A stretch of 30,754 nucleotides of DNA from Amphimedon queenslandica (GCF_000090795.2 NW_003546279.1:13527-44280), one strand, 5' to 3'. Positions 11,301 through 19,271 are shown, numbered from the stretch's first letter. Notes: generated from the sequence alone by a model not told the origin. Program-made: numbers and translations.

Positions 11301-14300
11301 TGAATGAGTAATACTAACCTCATGGCATTTCTTGATTCTAATGGTAATAATAGGATAATGGTTGGCACAATTTGATAGTATCTCAAACATTCCAGAGTGA
11401 GTGAATGGAATACTAACCTACATGCAGATAAATAATAAAAAATACCATTAGTGCACTCACTGTATTAAGGTCAGTCATATTGTCTATTCTTTTTCCTCCT
11501 TGTACCACAACCACTCGAGGCATGTAATTCAAATCAGAACTACAGACACCAATTGAGAGTTTCCTATAATCAAACAAAAAGTGACACACCACATATTGGC
11601 AGGCTCCATGACACTGACATACACATGTACATGTAAAAGTAAGATACATGTTACATCATGTGTATAGGTCAAGTTAAGGAGTGGAATATCAAGCAAATAT
11701 TGTAAATTATCCATTACATACGATGATATACAATAGTAAAAATGCTATGCTAGTGCTGCTTGAAGAGTATTATTTACATTTAGTGTAAGATTTTTTATTA
11801 ATACTGCTATTTCTAAAATTGAATTTGATTAAATCAGCTCAAATCAGTAAAAACTATGTTGATTAATGTATTAAAAAATTAATACATCTACATGTCAATG
11901 TACATTGTACACGTATGTGGGCTCAAAGTCAATGAAGCATAGAACATTGAACTTATAGTGTTCCATACCTAACAACAACATTCTTTATCATGTGCAATCT
12001 AATCCAGTGACTGCCTTCTGAGCCAGAGCTCTCCCAGTGTGTTGAAAGGTCACCATCCAACATCCTCATCTTACGATACTCATTACTGGACACTTCAACT
12101 CTATCCCAACACTTATCACGACCTGATACAAATACACCATTATCTAAAGAAGGGAGAGAGAGAGAGAGAGAGGGAGGTAGGAGAGGGAGAGAGAGGAGAG
12201 GGGAGAGAGAGGAGAGGGAGAGAGAATACAAATTAATAAATTAATAAAGTGAGACGTACATGTACATGTACTTCAAAGGAGATGACAAAGATTAAGACAG
12301 AATGTACATCACAAATTTACCGTTGGACATAAACCTGATAAATGATGACAGGTAAGGCAGGCAGGGGTAGGACCTTGACCTTCTTTCGTTTTCTATTTCC
12401 GTCATCAAATGCTCCACTAATCCTTTAAGAAGACTCTTCAATATCACTGACTGCTTTGAGCTTCTTCTCTTTTCAAGGAGCTTTTCGTGTTGTTTCAGAA
12501 GCTAAAAAAATATTAGCCATTTACAATAATTACAGATGAGCTTCCACAGCAAGAGTCTAACCTCCCCCTCAATCACTTCACATTGAATCTCCATTTTAAT
12601 CAAACCATTATTAAGTAAATAATTTAAATATACATACACATGTACATGTAGTTACAAGTACAGTTTAAACAAAATATGTACATGTACTGTAATTCCTTAA
12701 ATAAAAGCCCAGGCGTCTATTTCCTAAAATGATATTTGGACCTCAAAAAAATATAAAACATTGGCCCAGAGTGGGATTTGAACCCATGACCTCATGCACT
12801 TGACTGCAGGAACTTCAGCAAGGCTACTGAGTCACTTCAAGGCTAGATTTGCGTATTTATAGTTACCGTATTTCCTTAAATAAAAGCCTGGGCGTCTATT
12901 TCCTAAAATGGTATTTGGATCTCGAAAAAATATATAAAAAATAAAAAAACTTCAGCCCAGAGCGGGATTCAAACCCATACCCTCATGCTTTTGACTTCTG
13001 GAACTTCAGGCATTATCCACTACACTACTGAGTCACTCCTTGGCTAGTGTTGCATATTTATAGTTTAATTCTATTGCTACCCCGGCGTTTATTCGAATGC
13101 GGCTTCTATTTAAGGATTTATGGTACATTCTTTTGCTACCTCTGCGTTTATTTGCATCCAGCTTCTACCGTATAGCGTCAAATTTTCGTGATTTCATACA
13201 TTTTTGCTTTCAAGTAAATTTTCGTTAAAAAATTTTCGTGATTTAAATAAAATTTTGTGATGATTAAAACCACTCTTATCCATGTGGCCGCGCGCTAGTA
13301 GCTAGCCTTCCAGCTGGACTTGGAGAAGAAGCAACATGAGTGGTAGCATTATTCGATATTAATTCCCTTCGTGTATCCGTGGCTATCACGTATACCAAGA
13401 AAGGTGGGCTCCCTTTATAAGAGAGACTCTTAGCTGTGCAGCCTGTGCCTGAGAAACAAATAAAAGGCGTGATGGGACACGCCCACATTTATATCAAAAT
13501 TAAATTTCGTGAAAAATATTTTCGTGATTGTCCATTCAGTCACGAAAATCACGAAAATTTTCAACCACGAAAATTTGACGCTATACGGTATTTAAGGATA
13601 TATGGTACATGCAGACCCCACAACAACAGCTAACGTTATATACAGTACTATAGTACATGTACAACTGACTGTACTTCTAAGTCCTTTGAAGAGTAAATAT
13701 GTGACTTCATTAAAAGATTATTCATTTTTCTTGTCACAACAAACTCGATTAATTCTGAGTGTTTCTTCAAGCCGTTAATGCAACTCCAAAAGGTTGAAGT
13801 AATCTACATGTATATGTATTTAATATATCACAACAAGACCAAGCAGTGCTTCCAACATGTACCTTTTCCTTAAAACGGGAGCTCAATGCAGTAGTGATGA
13901 TACACTGTGCCCCCTGAAGACAAGCTAATGAAGCAGACTCAAACCCATCATTAATAACTATTAACAACATTCTATGGAGAATTGGAGATACAATATCAAT
14001 GATCAATATTCACCATCATAATTATACATCATACATGTAGATTGTTGCTTGAAGATCATAGATGCTTGAATACATGAAATTAGGCAAAAGGTTGAAATTG
14101 ATGGCGTACAATTATTAATTAGTTACACCCATTTACAGTCTTCACCTACATGTACAACAAGTATAGTCTATTCCTTACTTTAAACCACTTTCCATAAAAT
14201 GAAGTGAAGAATTAGTTTTCATGGCAATGGACAAATGAGTAATTCCTCTATGACGTAAAAACAATTCAACAACAGAGCATCCATCAGCAGCAACATCAGA

Positions 14301-17300
14301 ATCCTTTGCTTTCTTCCTCTCTTCCTCTACCTCCAACAATTGGAGGAGCCTTGGTAAAGGGTTCCTCGAGGTGTGCCCAGAATATGCCGACAATAACTTG
14401 ACTAAATGAATGATCTCCTTATCAACAGTTGTATCAGGATTGTTCACGGGATCATCCGGTATCACTGATACAATCAACGATATCAACTTGTCCTTTAGTG
14501 GGAAATCAGGGAAACTCACTTTAAGTGAGCGGATGAGCTCATGAAGCGACCAATCAGTACACAACTGGTGGGCATTATCAGAATACAGGAGTGTTAATAT
14601 GATGGAGAGACCACAGCGAATGGCATCAAGATATAACCTACATAAAATTATTAGCAATTTAGTACATATGAAATAAAATAAATTATTAATGCATAATAAA
14701 TTAAGAACTATGATCACACAATTAATGTATGATGATAAAGTTTAGCTATACAAAAAAAGAATCGCTGGAAACTTATATACCGTATATCTGGTAATTTTCA
14801 TAGAATAAAATTTTCAGACAGAAAAATTCATGTATTTTTATTTTCATACAATGGTTCCTGTCCAAAAATTAACAACACAAGAAATTTTAAAGATTTTGTA
14901 AAGGATCCCACAGAGCATCTCTACTTGAGAAGCTACCATGCTTATTAGACTGTCTGCCAACTGCTGTAGGAGACTAGGAGAGATTCTTTAATTGGAAGAA
15001 ACAAAGCAGCGCCATTTTGTGATGATAGTACCACGTGTCTTGACTATGCACATGGTATACACATGAATAAATTAATTTTCATGAATTTTAATTTGGCACA
15101 AAGGCATGCATCCGAAAATTAAATACAGACGAAAATTTCCAGATATACGGTATGATTAATTGTGCATAACACATAGTTAGAACATTACATTTACATGTAC
15201 AATGTACATGTATAATAATTATAGTTACCTCTTGTCATCTGAAGAAACATTCAAATTGTAGTAATTAATGATGCAGTCCATTGCTTCCCTTAGCCTCAAT
15301 AATGAATCAGATGATGATCCTTTCAGACTGATGAGTGCTGTGATTATTGATGATCTAATAACTTCAGTCATATCGAGTGGGCGTGTCTCATAAGGCAGTA
15401 TTGGTATGCCCTCATGAAGAGAGTGTCCTCCAAGTATAGCATAAAGACACTGTAGGCCAGTGGATTGAAGGAGAGGAGATTTACTATTTATAGCCATTAG
15501 CTTGAGGACAAGTGACACAGTTCCTGAGAGGGCACAGTCCATGCGATTGCTTGATGACTCAATCTTCTTCACTATTCCATTAAGACTGCGCAATGAATAT
15601 ACAGCAAACTACATAACAGAGACAGAATAGTACAGGGAATTTGGTCCGATTTTAAGTACATGTAACTTTAAAAATTCATAACAAATCCAGTTTTCATCAG
15701 AATCAGCTCAAAATTTTTATGTGACATAGGTACAGACTGTACAGTGCATGTATGTCCATAAGGAATGTAATAAAAATGGAGAGTTCTCTCCTAGCAAAAT
15801 TTGACCAATGACCCTGTTAGCCCAATTTTAAGCCAATTAAAAACTTTGTAGAAAAATTCAATTTGATGGAAATCAGCTCAAAGTTAACATAAGTACATGT
15901 ACTGTATATGCATTAGAAAATGTAATAAAAATGGAGAATTCTCTCATAGCCATTTTTGATTAGAGTAAACAAACTAAAAGAAGAGGCAACGCTTCATACA
16001 CAGTACAGTACATACAATACATACAGTATGTAAGGAGAGGGAGGTACCACACCATTAAAAAAGGATTCACTTACTCTGCAACTTTTACGTCCTTTCTTAA
16101 GCAACTTCTTCTCTATCTTGTCCTTCAGTTTTATAGCTTTACTAAGACTAACATGATGAAAAAACATGTAATCGTCATCAACCTCAGAATTCTCCATAAT
16201 TGATTCCAACCATGACTCATCCTTTTCTGATGCCTCCTCCTCATAGAATGGCTCAGGATAAGGAGGAGATAACTGGTAACTGATACTGGGAGTAGGAGTG
16301 GATGGACGAGGTGGTTGGGATGAAGCATTCTTCAGAAGAGAGAGGAATTTGTCTTCAGTTCTAATTGAGAGCATTAGAGTATCAAGCTGAGGGCAGGAGG
16401 TGTCACAGTACTGTACAATAGCTAGTATTTGTTCATATGTAGGAAGATAAGTGATGAGATCATTAAATTCCTAAAAATAAATTTCATTAAATTTTACAAT
16501 ATTGGCATGTTTAAGAGTTCAATTCATACCATACAGATATGTAGAATAATACTATGAGATGTGATGTAATATACACAATCAATGCATGTATAGTTACAAT
16601 ACAACTGCAATAGTATGTAGTAGTAGTACAGTACATGACATGTACCTTTAATACAGGGTCCTTCGTTATTTTGATTATTTCGTGCACATGATTAACTGGT
16701 AATTTCTTTACCAAACAAAGAACTTCCCACCAGTGAGCTCTGAATACTTTATCATTTCTTTCAGTTCCTCCTCCTCTATATTTCTCATTACTGGGTAGTA
16801 TCAGAGCATAGGAATGGTGGGGCTTAAGACCTGGGAGTAGTATAAAGTACAGTGATGAGAAAGACCTCATACATATAATTATGCATAGGGAAAGTGCATT
16901 GATTTTAGACTCCAACTCTGATTGTATAGTGACACAGATAGGCATTAACATTTATAAAGGATTTTCCCAAATAAAAAAATTGCCACTATACAGTATAATT
17001 CTATTTCCTTAATGGATACACATATCCTCTATACATCTTTCCCTCCTCATTACTCAAGAACGTACACTATTTGGGATATGTCCATTGACAAAACACCAAA
17101 ATAAACACCAATAATCATTGTTAAAACACATTGCATTCCTACCATATTCCTTGCTTAAAAACACATTGCACTTCTACCAATTTTTTGTAACTAAATTTTG
17201 TATCATACATCATTAGTACATGTACATACATACACACAAAAATAAAGCAATTCAAGAATTTAAACATTATGAACTACATGCAACAGATGACTCACAATCA

Positions 17301-18853
17301 TCTCCATTTGTCATTAATGTAGAGTCTCCACCAACAAGCTCAATCTCATGAAACTGCATTGTCATTGATCCAATATTTTTCCAGCGCACTTCAATTAAAG
17401 GAATTCCTTCTATATGGTTCACATATTCACCAATATCTCCCACAAATACCAGCCCTCTATTCACTCTTGATCTAACTGTCATTCCTGGTTTAATACGACT
17501 TGACACGTAAGAAAAATAAGAGGAATTACTATCAAAATCTGAGCGAGTTTTAAAAGAGGAGGAGGTGGAGGGAAGGGATTTATGAGGCACAATGCCACCT
17601 CTTTTCCCACTCAAAGATCCACTGCTGAATATTGAACTCCCTCTGTACAGGGTTTGATTAGTGTTCCTCTCAACCCACCCAAACATGACAAATAACTGAG
17701 AAAGGAGTTCAAACAACAGTGAGAAGTGATTGAAGTCCTCTAGTGGATTAGAAGTAAAAGATGATGGAGATGGATCAGATGTAACTCTTAGATAATTCTT
17801 CAACAAAGAGTGTAAGTACTTCACTGGTACCTAAGACAAATAAAAAGCAAATGATAATCACTAATTAATTAGCCAATTAACACAAAGCCTGGTACAAACA
17901 TGTACATGTACATAATAGTATTGCGTGAAAGCAGCAATTATTGTACAGTTAAAACTTAAAACTGTGCAGCACTTCCTATATGCTAGTTGCTTTAATACAT
18001 AACAATAACAATAGTAACAGCAAATACAATAATCAATCAATCATACTTGTGGTATGAAATCATCATCATCATCATCATCATCAGTCTCCTCTTCATCTTC
18101 TTCAACTTGTGACGTTTCAGCAAACAGTTCCATTAGCATATCCTGACTAGCAGTGGAGCCTTCCCCCTCATCAGAAGTAACGTCTTCTTCCTCACTCTGT
18201 GTCAGCCTCAATAAAACATAAGACCTACTGGCTGGATCATAACAAGCAAATGAACGAAGCATATCACTAGCACTGGATCTGACAGCTAGTAGTCTTGAAG
18301 ACAATAGGTCAAGCAATAAATCAATGATACCAGATTGTTTGAAGGAATGAGAGAGAGAGGATATCTTAGCATAAGTCGATAATATGTTAACAGTGTTAGT
18401 AAGGAGGGACTCAGGTACAGAGGAACTACTATTAACATTACTAGTGCTACCATTACTAGCTTTTAGTTTAGAATTAAGCCTCTTGGCACGAGTTATTAAA
18501 TTTGTAACATCTGACGAAAGAAAATCCTCTTCCTCGGTACTCTCTGAGGCCACGCCTACAGACACACCCATTACAGTACTGGTCGTAGAGGAGGGTTTAC
18601 TGTCGAGACTACACTGAGAATTTAAGTGAGGGCAACAGGAAAGGAGTTCTTCTCTAGTCATCCATATAGTAATATCCCGACCAGAGGGACGAGAAGGTAC
18701 GGTACCAACGTGCGTCTTGGCGTCGTCCTCCTTATTCTCTTGTTGTCTGGCCCATCTCACGAGATACTTCACGTCTTCCCCGCCACCTTTCTTTAATAAA
18801 ACCTCTTCTCCTTGGTAAGGAGCGGAAGAGGAGCTTAAACGACTCAGCAACAT
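1294..18853 (-). CDS. CUL9: Cullin-9 / PARC orthologue: cullin-RBR E3 ubiquitin ligase, about 36 exons, complete
   Basis: A giant E3 ligase combining a cullin scaffold with an RBR catalytic module. In vertebrates cullin-9 is cytoplasmic, binds p53 through the CPH domain, is neddylated and uses a catalytic cysteine in Rcat. The hand-assembled exons are listed under the domain entries. Every junction keeps frame, and the coding length is 7188 nt (2395 residues) against about 2517 in human. Domain order with residues: N-terminal region 1-380, CPH about 384-436, armadillo-like 448-957, DOC about 1018-1156, cullin 1210-1834 with neddylation Lys about 1752, UBA-like linker 1835-1936, RING1/IBR/Rcat 1937-2180 with catalytic Cys about 2148, helical region and acidic tail 2181-2395. 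Presence of RBR distinguishes it from CUL7. The start ATG at 18853 gives an N-terminus that aligns with human cullin-9; the open frame extends nine codons further upstream but only from a GTG. A possible 27-nt micro-exon (12562-12588) would add nine residues. Individual splice sites are predictions. Confidence 0.93.
2420..3972 (-). other. CUL9: CUL9 exons 26-30: RING1-IBR-Rcat (RBR) catalytic module
   Basis: Exons: 3972-3811, 3656-3507, 3447-3283, 3013-2850, 2510-2420. RING1 has CPVC, then CKHVCCK and SCWSTYL across the 3811/3656 junction, followed by the LSCTCIVSGCNAKVTG zinc ligands. The IBR exon has VRSYVESNGFLTWCHNPTGC, then TCGQCGWSSCLSCTF. The Rcat exons read SKHLANIISKRCPGCNAQIE, KNEGCLHMKCNCGHHFCWRC and SWQPTHTDYFKCSAK. 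The cysteine of EGCLHM (about residue 2148) is the thioester-forming catalytic cysteine of RBR ligases, the equivalent of the GGCNHM cysteine in HHARI. All zinc ligands I can recognise are present, so the module looks active. Confidence 0.94.
2625..2772. mobile_element. Small TIR element (MITE) in CUL9 intron 29
   Basis: The ends are inverted repeats: AGCCTGGTTTACACTTG on the left, and the reverse complement of the right end reads AGCCTGGCTTACATTCG. The 148-bp body has no coding capacity and is flanked by TA on both sides (2623-2624 and 2773-2774). It lies between exons 30 and 29. It is a non-autonomous DNA transposon by structure; the family is not identified. Confidence 0.7.
4096..4401 (-). 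other. CUL9: CUL9 exon 25: basic linker and UBA-like helical segment
   Basis: A single phase-0 exon of 306 nt. It begins with a Ser/Lys-rich stretch (ISSSKKKMKLRKDEEKKEG) that could act as a nuclear-localisation-like basic cluster, followed by acidic residues. It ends with TEINKEVDSLSDVMKIPSDV and EAMLCQLSWNKDVFLQ. The last part aligns with the VQETLNLEPDVAQHLLAHSHWGAE region of human cullin-9. This is the UBA-like segment that precedes RING1 in ariadne-type RBR ligases and binds neddylated cullins in that family. The basic cluster has no counterpart that I can recall in the human protein. Confidence 0.8.
4453..5146 (-). other. CUL9: CUL9 exons 23-24: cullin winged-helix with neddylation site
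   Basis: Exons are 5146-5003 and 4659-4453. Exon 23 encodes ERRRSVIDSVIIRLLKKEK, the counterpart of the cullin NEDD8-acceptor motif (I-V-R-I-M-K in canonical cullins, LLVRILK in human cullin-9). The acceptor lysine is the first K after RLL, at about residue 1752. Exon 24 continues the winged helix with NVLSRIESLISRGYIKQ, aligned with the CILHLLGQGYVKR stretch of human cullin-9. Both exons are phase 0 at both ends. Preservation of the lysine suggests that the sponge protein is still regulated by neddylation; this is inference from the motif. Confidence 0.88.
4766..4946. mobile_element. TIR element (MITE) with CCGTAT-type end in CUL9 intron 23
   Basis: A 181-bp element with long terminal inverted repeats. 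The left end starts CCGTATTGCAGGAAATTTTG. The right end, reverse-complemented, starts TCGTATAGTGGGAAATTTTG, and both continue with GAGGGG and an AAATTTGGC block. TA flanks it at 4764-4765 and 4947-4948. It has no coding capacity. Confidence 0.78.
5147..5974. other. CUL9 intron 22, 828 bp
   Basis: Separates the last cullin-repeat exon from the neddylation exons. Most of it is the diverged tandem repeat described at 5321-5885; nothing else is recognised. Confidence 0.6.
5321..5885. repeat. Diverged tandem repeat, three units of about 183 bp, in CUL9 intron 22
   Basis: A block with GATTGGAATCAGCTCAAA, TATGTATCAGAAAAA and AAAATGGAGTATTCTCTCC motifs recurs at a spacing of about 184 and 182 bp. 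The anchor motif falls near 5431, 5615 and 5797. Units are diverged and have no open reading frame. The same unit occurs in another intron at 15641-15958. Confidence 0.7.
7182..7520. other. CUL9 intron 17, 339 bp, nothing firm
   Basis: A lone ATACGGTA (7327-7334) resembles the right terminus of the CCGTAT-ended elements, but no left terminus is found. Open frames here on both strands are extensions of exon 17. Confidence 0.4.
7691..8008. other. CUL9 intron 16, 318 bp, nothing recognised
   Basis: AT-rich intron between two cullin-domain exons. No repeat ends or coding potential seen. Confidence 0.5.
8822..10979. other. Largest CUL9 intron (2.16 kb), no gene seen
   Basis: Lies between exon 12 and exon 13. 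Only short shadow reading frames are present on either strand. Apart from the hairpin at 10008-10039 I see no element with recognisable ends and no hidden exon. Confidence 0.6.
10008..10039. repeat. Perfect 14-bp inverted repeat with 4-nt loop in CUL9 intron 12
   Basis: CTGTGGTTAACAGT, loop GTAA, then ACTGTTAACCACAG. It is the only strong secondary-structure signal I found in the 2.2-kb intron. No terminator or element context is evident. Confidence 0.7.
11564..11968. other. CUL9 intron 9, 405 bp, nothing recognised
   Basis: AT-rich intron inside the DOC domain. It contains copies of the ACATGTAC palindromic motif but no coding sequence or transposon ends that I can support. Confidence 0.5.
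12149..12227. repeat. GA-rich microsatellite in CUL9 intron 8
   Basis: Interrupted (GA)n/(GGAGA)n tract. On the coding (minus) strand it is a CT tract immediately upstream of the exon 9 acceptor, so it also serves as its polypyrimidine tract. Confidence 0.8.
12562..12588 (-). other. CUL9: Possible 27-nt CUL9 micro-exon
   Basis: GAG/ATTCAATG acceptor and GAG/GTTAGA donor enclose nine codons (IQCEVIEGE) in phase 0. They fit between exons 7 and 8 without changing frame. The corresponding human segment (LRDLVTECEK) also has extra acidic residues here. The evidence is weak without a transcript. Confidence 0.3.
12765..12830 (-). repeat. tRNA-like segment in family A copy 1
   Basis: On the minus strand a B-box-like GGTTCAAATCC (12774-12784) follows an A-box-like TAGCCTTGCTG (12816-12826, one mismatch to the consensus TRGYNNARNNG). 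The T-arm stem GTGGG/CCCAC-like pairing is recognisable. The acceptor ends do not pair convincingly, so it is not called as a functional tRNA. Confidence 0.5.
12866..13123. mobile_element. Family A copy 2, 258-bp TIR element nested inside copy 1
   Basis: The ends are CCGTATTTCCTTAAATAAAAG and, reverse-complemented, CCATAAATCCTTAAATAGAAG. TA duplications lie at 12864-12865 and 13124-13125. The host sequence resumes after the element exactly where copy 1 was broken (TATAGTTA before, CATTCTTTTGCTACC after). It carries a tRNA-like core on the minus strand. Confidence 0.8.
12955..13032 (-). repeat. tRNA-like segment in family A copy 2
   Basis: On the minus strand TAGTGTAGTGG (13017-13027) fits the tRNA A-box consensus fully. 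GGTTTGAATCC (12965-12975) is a one-base variant of the B box, about 50 nt downstream. The segment ends GCTCTGGGCTG like a tRNA 3' arm. It is homologous to the segment in copy 1 and is probably a tRNA-derived, Pol III-type core rather than a working tRNA. Confidence 0.55.
13168..13588. mobile_element. 421-bp TIR element nested in the 3' end of family A copy 1
   Basis: The terminal inverted repeats are long and nearly perfect: the left begins CCGTATAGCGTCAAATTTTC and the right is its reverse complement. TA flanks at 13166-13167 and 13589-13590 are the target duplication. Without the element, the flanks CAGCTTC-TA-TTTAAGGATATATGG rebuild the end of family A. CGTGATT/ATTTTCGTG motifs recur near both ends. 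No transposase is encoded. Confidence 0.85.
14780..15150. mobile_element. 371-bp TIR element (MITE) in CUL9 intron 5
   Basis: The inverted ends are CCGTATATCTGGTAATTTTC and, from the right, CCGTATATCTGGAAATTTTC. TA duplications lie at 14778-14779 and 15151-15152. It lies between exons 6 and 5 and has no coding capacity. Its terminal CCGTAT and the ATTTTC motif just inside recall the 13168-13588 element. Confidence 0.85.
15641..15958. repeat. Two more units of the intronic ~180-bp repeat, in CUL9 intron 4
   Basis: The motif AATCAGCTCAAA occurs at about 15701 and 15871, a period of 170 bp. It is accompanied by AATAAAAATGGAGARTTCTCTC and GCCAATT blocks like those at 5321-5885. Same orientation as the other array. 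Confidence 0.68.
16831..17295. other. CUL9 intron 2, 465 bp, nothing recognised
   Basis: Lies between the CPH exon and exon 3. It holds a short imprecise direct repeat (AACACATTGCAYT...CTACCA at about 17125-17180). The open frame that continues upstream of exon 3 has no similarity and is intronic. Confidence 0.5.
17296..18853 (-). other. CUL9: CUL9 exons 1-2: N-terminal domain and CPH domain
   Basis: Exon 1 is 18853-18047 and exon 2 is 17830-17296. The N-terminus reads VKYLVRWARQQ, like the EYLIRW of human cullin-9. Further on, NILSTYAKI, LRSFACYD, SRSYVLLRL and MELFAETS match conserved stretches at the same spacing. An acidic run of aspartates near the end of exon 1 is encoded by a trinucleotide repeat (about 18059-18083). 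Exon 2 begins VPVKYLHSLLKNYLRVTS, matching the human junction exactly. It carries the CPH domain at residues about 384-436: PGMTVRSRV, then VGDIGEYV, IPLIEVRWKNIG and FHEIELVGG. CPH is the domain shared by PARC, CUL7 and HERC2; in mammals it binds the p53 tetramerisation region. Whether the sponge protein binds a p53-family member is inference. Confidence 0.9.
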
Positions 18854-18960
18854 CGTTTCTTCTGGTTTCCTCTTGAGCACGTTCCGGTTCCACGTGGGGT
18901 AAACGTGGGTGGGTCAGAAGAGGCGGGGTCAGTAGGTAAGAAGGTGGGGCTGGATTTGGA
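18854..18960 (-). promoter_or_regulatory. Probable CUL9 5'UTR/promoter with E-box and GC-rich box
   Basis: Immediately upstream of the CUL9 start codon the base composition becomes GC-rich, unlike the surrounding AT-rich DNA. It contains a palindromic CACGTG E-box at 18891-18896 and a GC-box-like AGGCGGGG at 18921-18928. No TATA box is seen. That is typical of a housekeeping promoter, but no transcript evidence is available. Confidence 0.4.
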
Positions 18961-19271
18961 TGCATGCAACCATAGATATTAGAGTAAATTTGTACTTGAT
19001 GCTAAATTAGTAAGTTTGTAAATTTGTAAAGTATTATTTGTAATTAATTTTTTAATCAGATTTAGTAATTATTTCTTTGCAACCACATTGATGAGACTAA
19101 TTGATGATTGGCTAGTGGCATGATGATCATGAAAATGGCTCTCGCTGCCATGCACATGTATGTAAGTGTACCATAAGTTCAATATATTTACCAATGACAA
19201 AGTTATAATAAGACATCCTTTGAAAAGCTAGCAGTTGAATAGGTGAAAATGTATTTAATGATAGTACTGAT
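18961..19271. other. Intergenic DNA between CUL9 and receptor copy 1
   Basis: AT-rich DNA without a supported gene. It holds the 3' flank of receptor copy 1, including an ATTAAA poly(A) variant on the minus strand at 19254-19259. It also holds the block at 19101-19230 that is repeated downstream of copy 4. Confidence 0.5.
19101..19230. repeat. Duplicated 3' flank, copy downstream of receptor 1
   Basis: TTGATGATTG at the start, GCTGCCATGCACATGTA in the middle and AAGACATCCTTTGAAAAGCT at the end. These match 29843-29969 in order and spacing with scattered substitutions. Copies 2 and 3 lack it. Confidence 0.85.

Larger units (their letters stand above)
10980..12501 (-). other. CUL9: CUL9 exons 8-12: DOC/APC10 domain
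   Basis: Exons: 12501-12321, 12143-11969, 11563-11461, 11417-11319, 11179-10980. Exon 8 gives the lead-in helix (SVILKSLLKGLVEHL and SYPCLPYLSSFIRF). Exon 9 has DKCWDRVEVSSNEYRKMRML, DGDLSTHWESSGSEGSHWI and LHMIKNVVV. Exon 10 has YMPRVVVVQGG and DLNTV. Exon 11 has YPIITIRIKKCHE. These are the diagnostic motifs of the DOC (APC10-like) beta-sandwich in CUL7/CUL9. In APC10 this fold helps position substrates; its partner in cullin-9 is less clear. Exon 12 ends in phase 2 within a leucine codon at 10980, just before an in-frame TGA. Using GTGATA as the donor there joins it in frame to exon 13 and restores similarity to human cullin-9. Confidence 0.9.
12687..13605. mobile_element. Outer, older TIR element (family A copy 1), split by two later insertions
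   Basis: The left end reads CTGTAATTCCTTAAATAAAAG and the right end, reverse-complemented, reads CCATATATCCTTAAATAGAAG; both sit next to TA. The element is interrupted at a TA by family A copy 2 (12866-13123) and again at a TA by another element (13168-13588). Removing both insertions leaves about 235 bp that lines up along its length with copy 2. It includes a tRNA-like segment with a B-box-like GGTTCAAATCC on the minus strand at 12774-12784. Confidence 0.72.
12590..13862. other. CUL9 intron 7 region, mostly nested transposable elements
   Basis: About 920 of 1270 bases are the nest of three elements (12687-13605). The rest is AT-rich with ACATGTAC motifs and no coding sequence. Confidence 0.7.
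13863..16830 (-). other. CUL9: CUL9 exons 3-7: armadillo/HEAT-like central region
   Basis: Exons: 16830-16646, 16470-16075, 15608-15229, 14637-14179, 13971-13863. Exon 3 carries HWWEVLCLVKKLPVNHV, aligned with the EWWELLFFIKKL motif that follows CPH in cullin-9. The remaining exons (residues 448-957) encode leucine-rich helices such as LVLKLMAINSKSPLLQSTGL, LSIILTLLYSDNAHQL and FESASLACLQGAQCI, consistent with the armadillo-type repeats of CUL7/CUL9. A Pro/Ser and acidic loop in exon 4 is poorly conserved. Phases: exon 3 starts after one base and ends in phase 0, exon 5 ends in phase 2, exon 7 ends in phase 0. Conservation here is weaker than in the catalytic domains, so these boundaries depend more on splice signals than on similarity. 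Confidence 0.78.

Noticed and set aside
12765-13032. Functional tRNA genes
   Set aside because: The A and B boxes are visible, but the acceptor stem does not pair well and both copies lie inside TIR elements; called tRNA-like instead.
18384-18617. Plus-strand frame of 77 codons
   Set aside because: Antisense shadow of CUL9 exon 1, with no similarity and Leu/Val-rich composition from reverse-complemented Ser/Asn codons.
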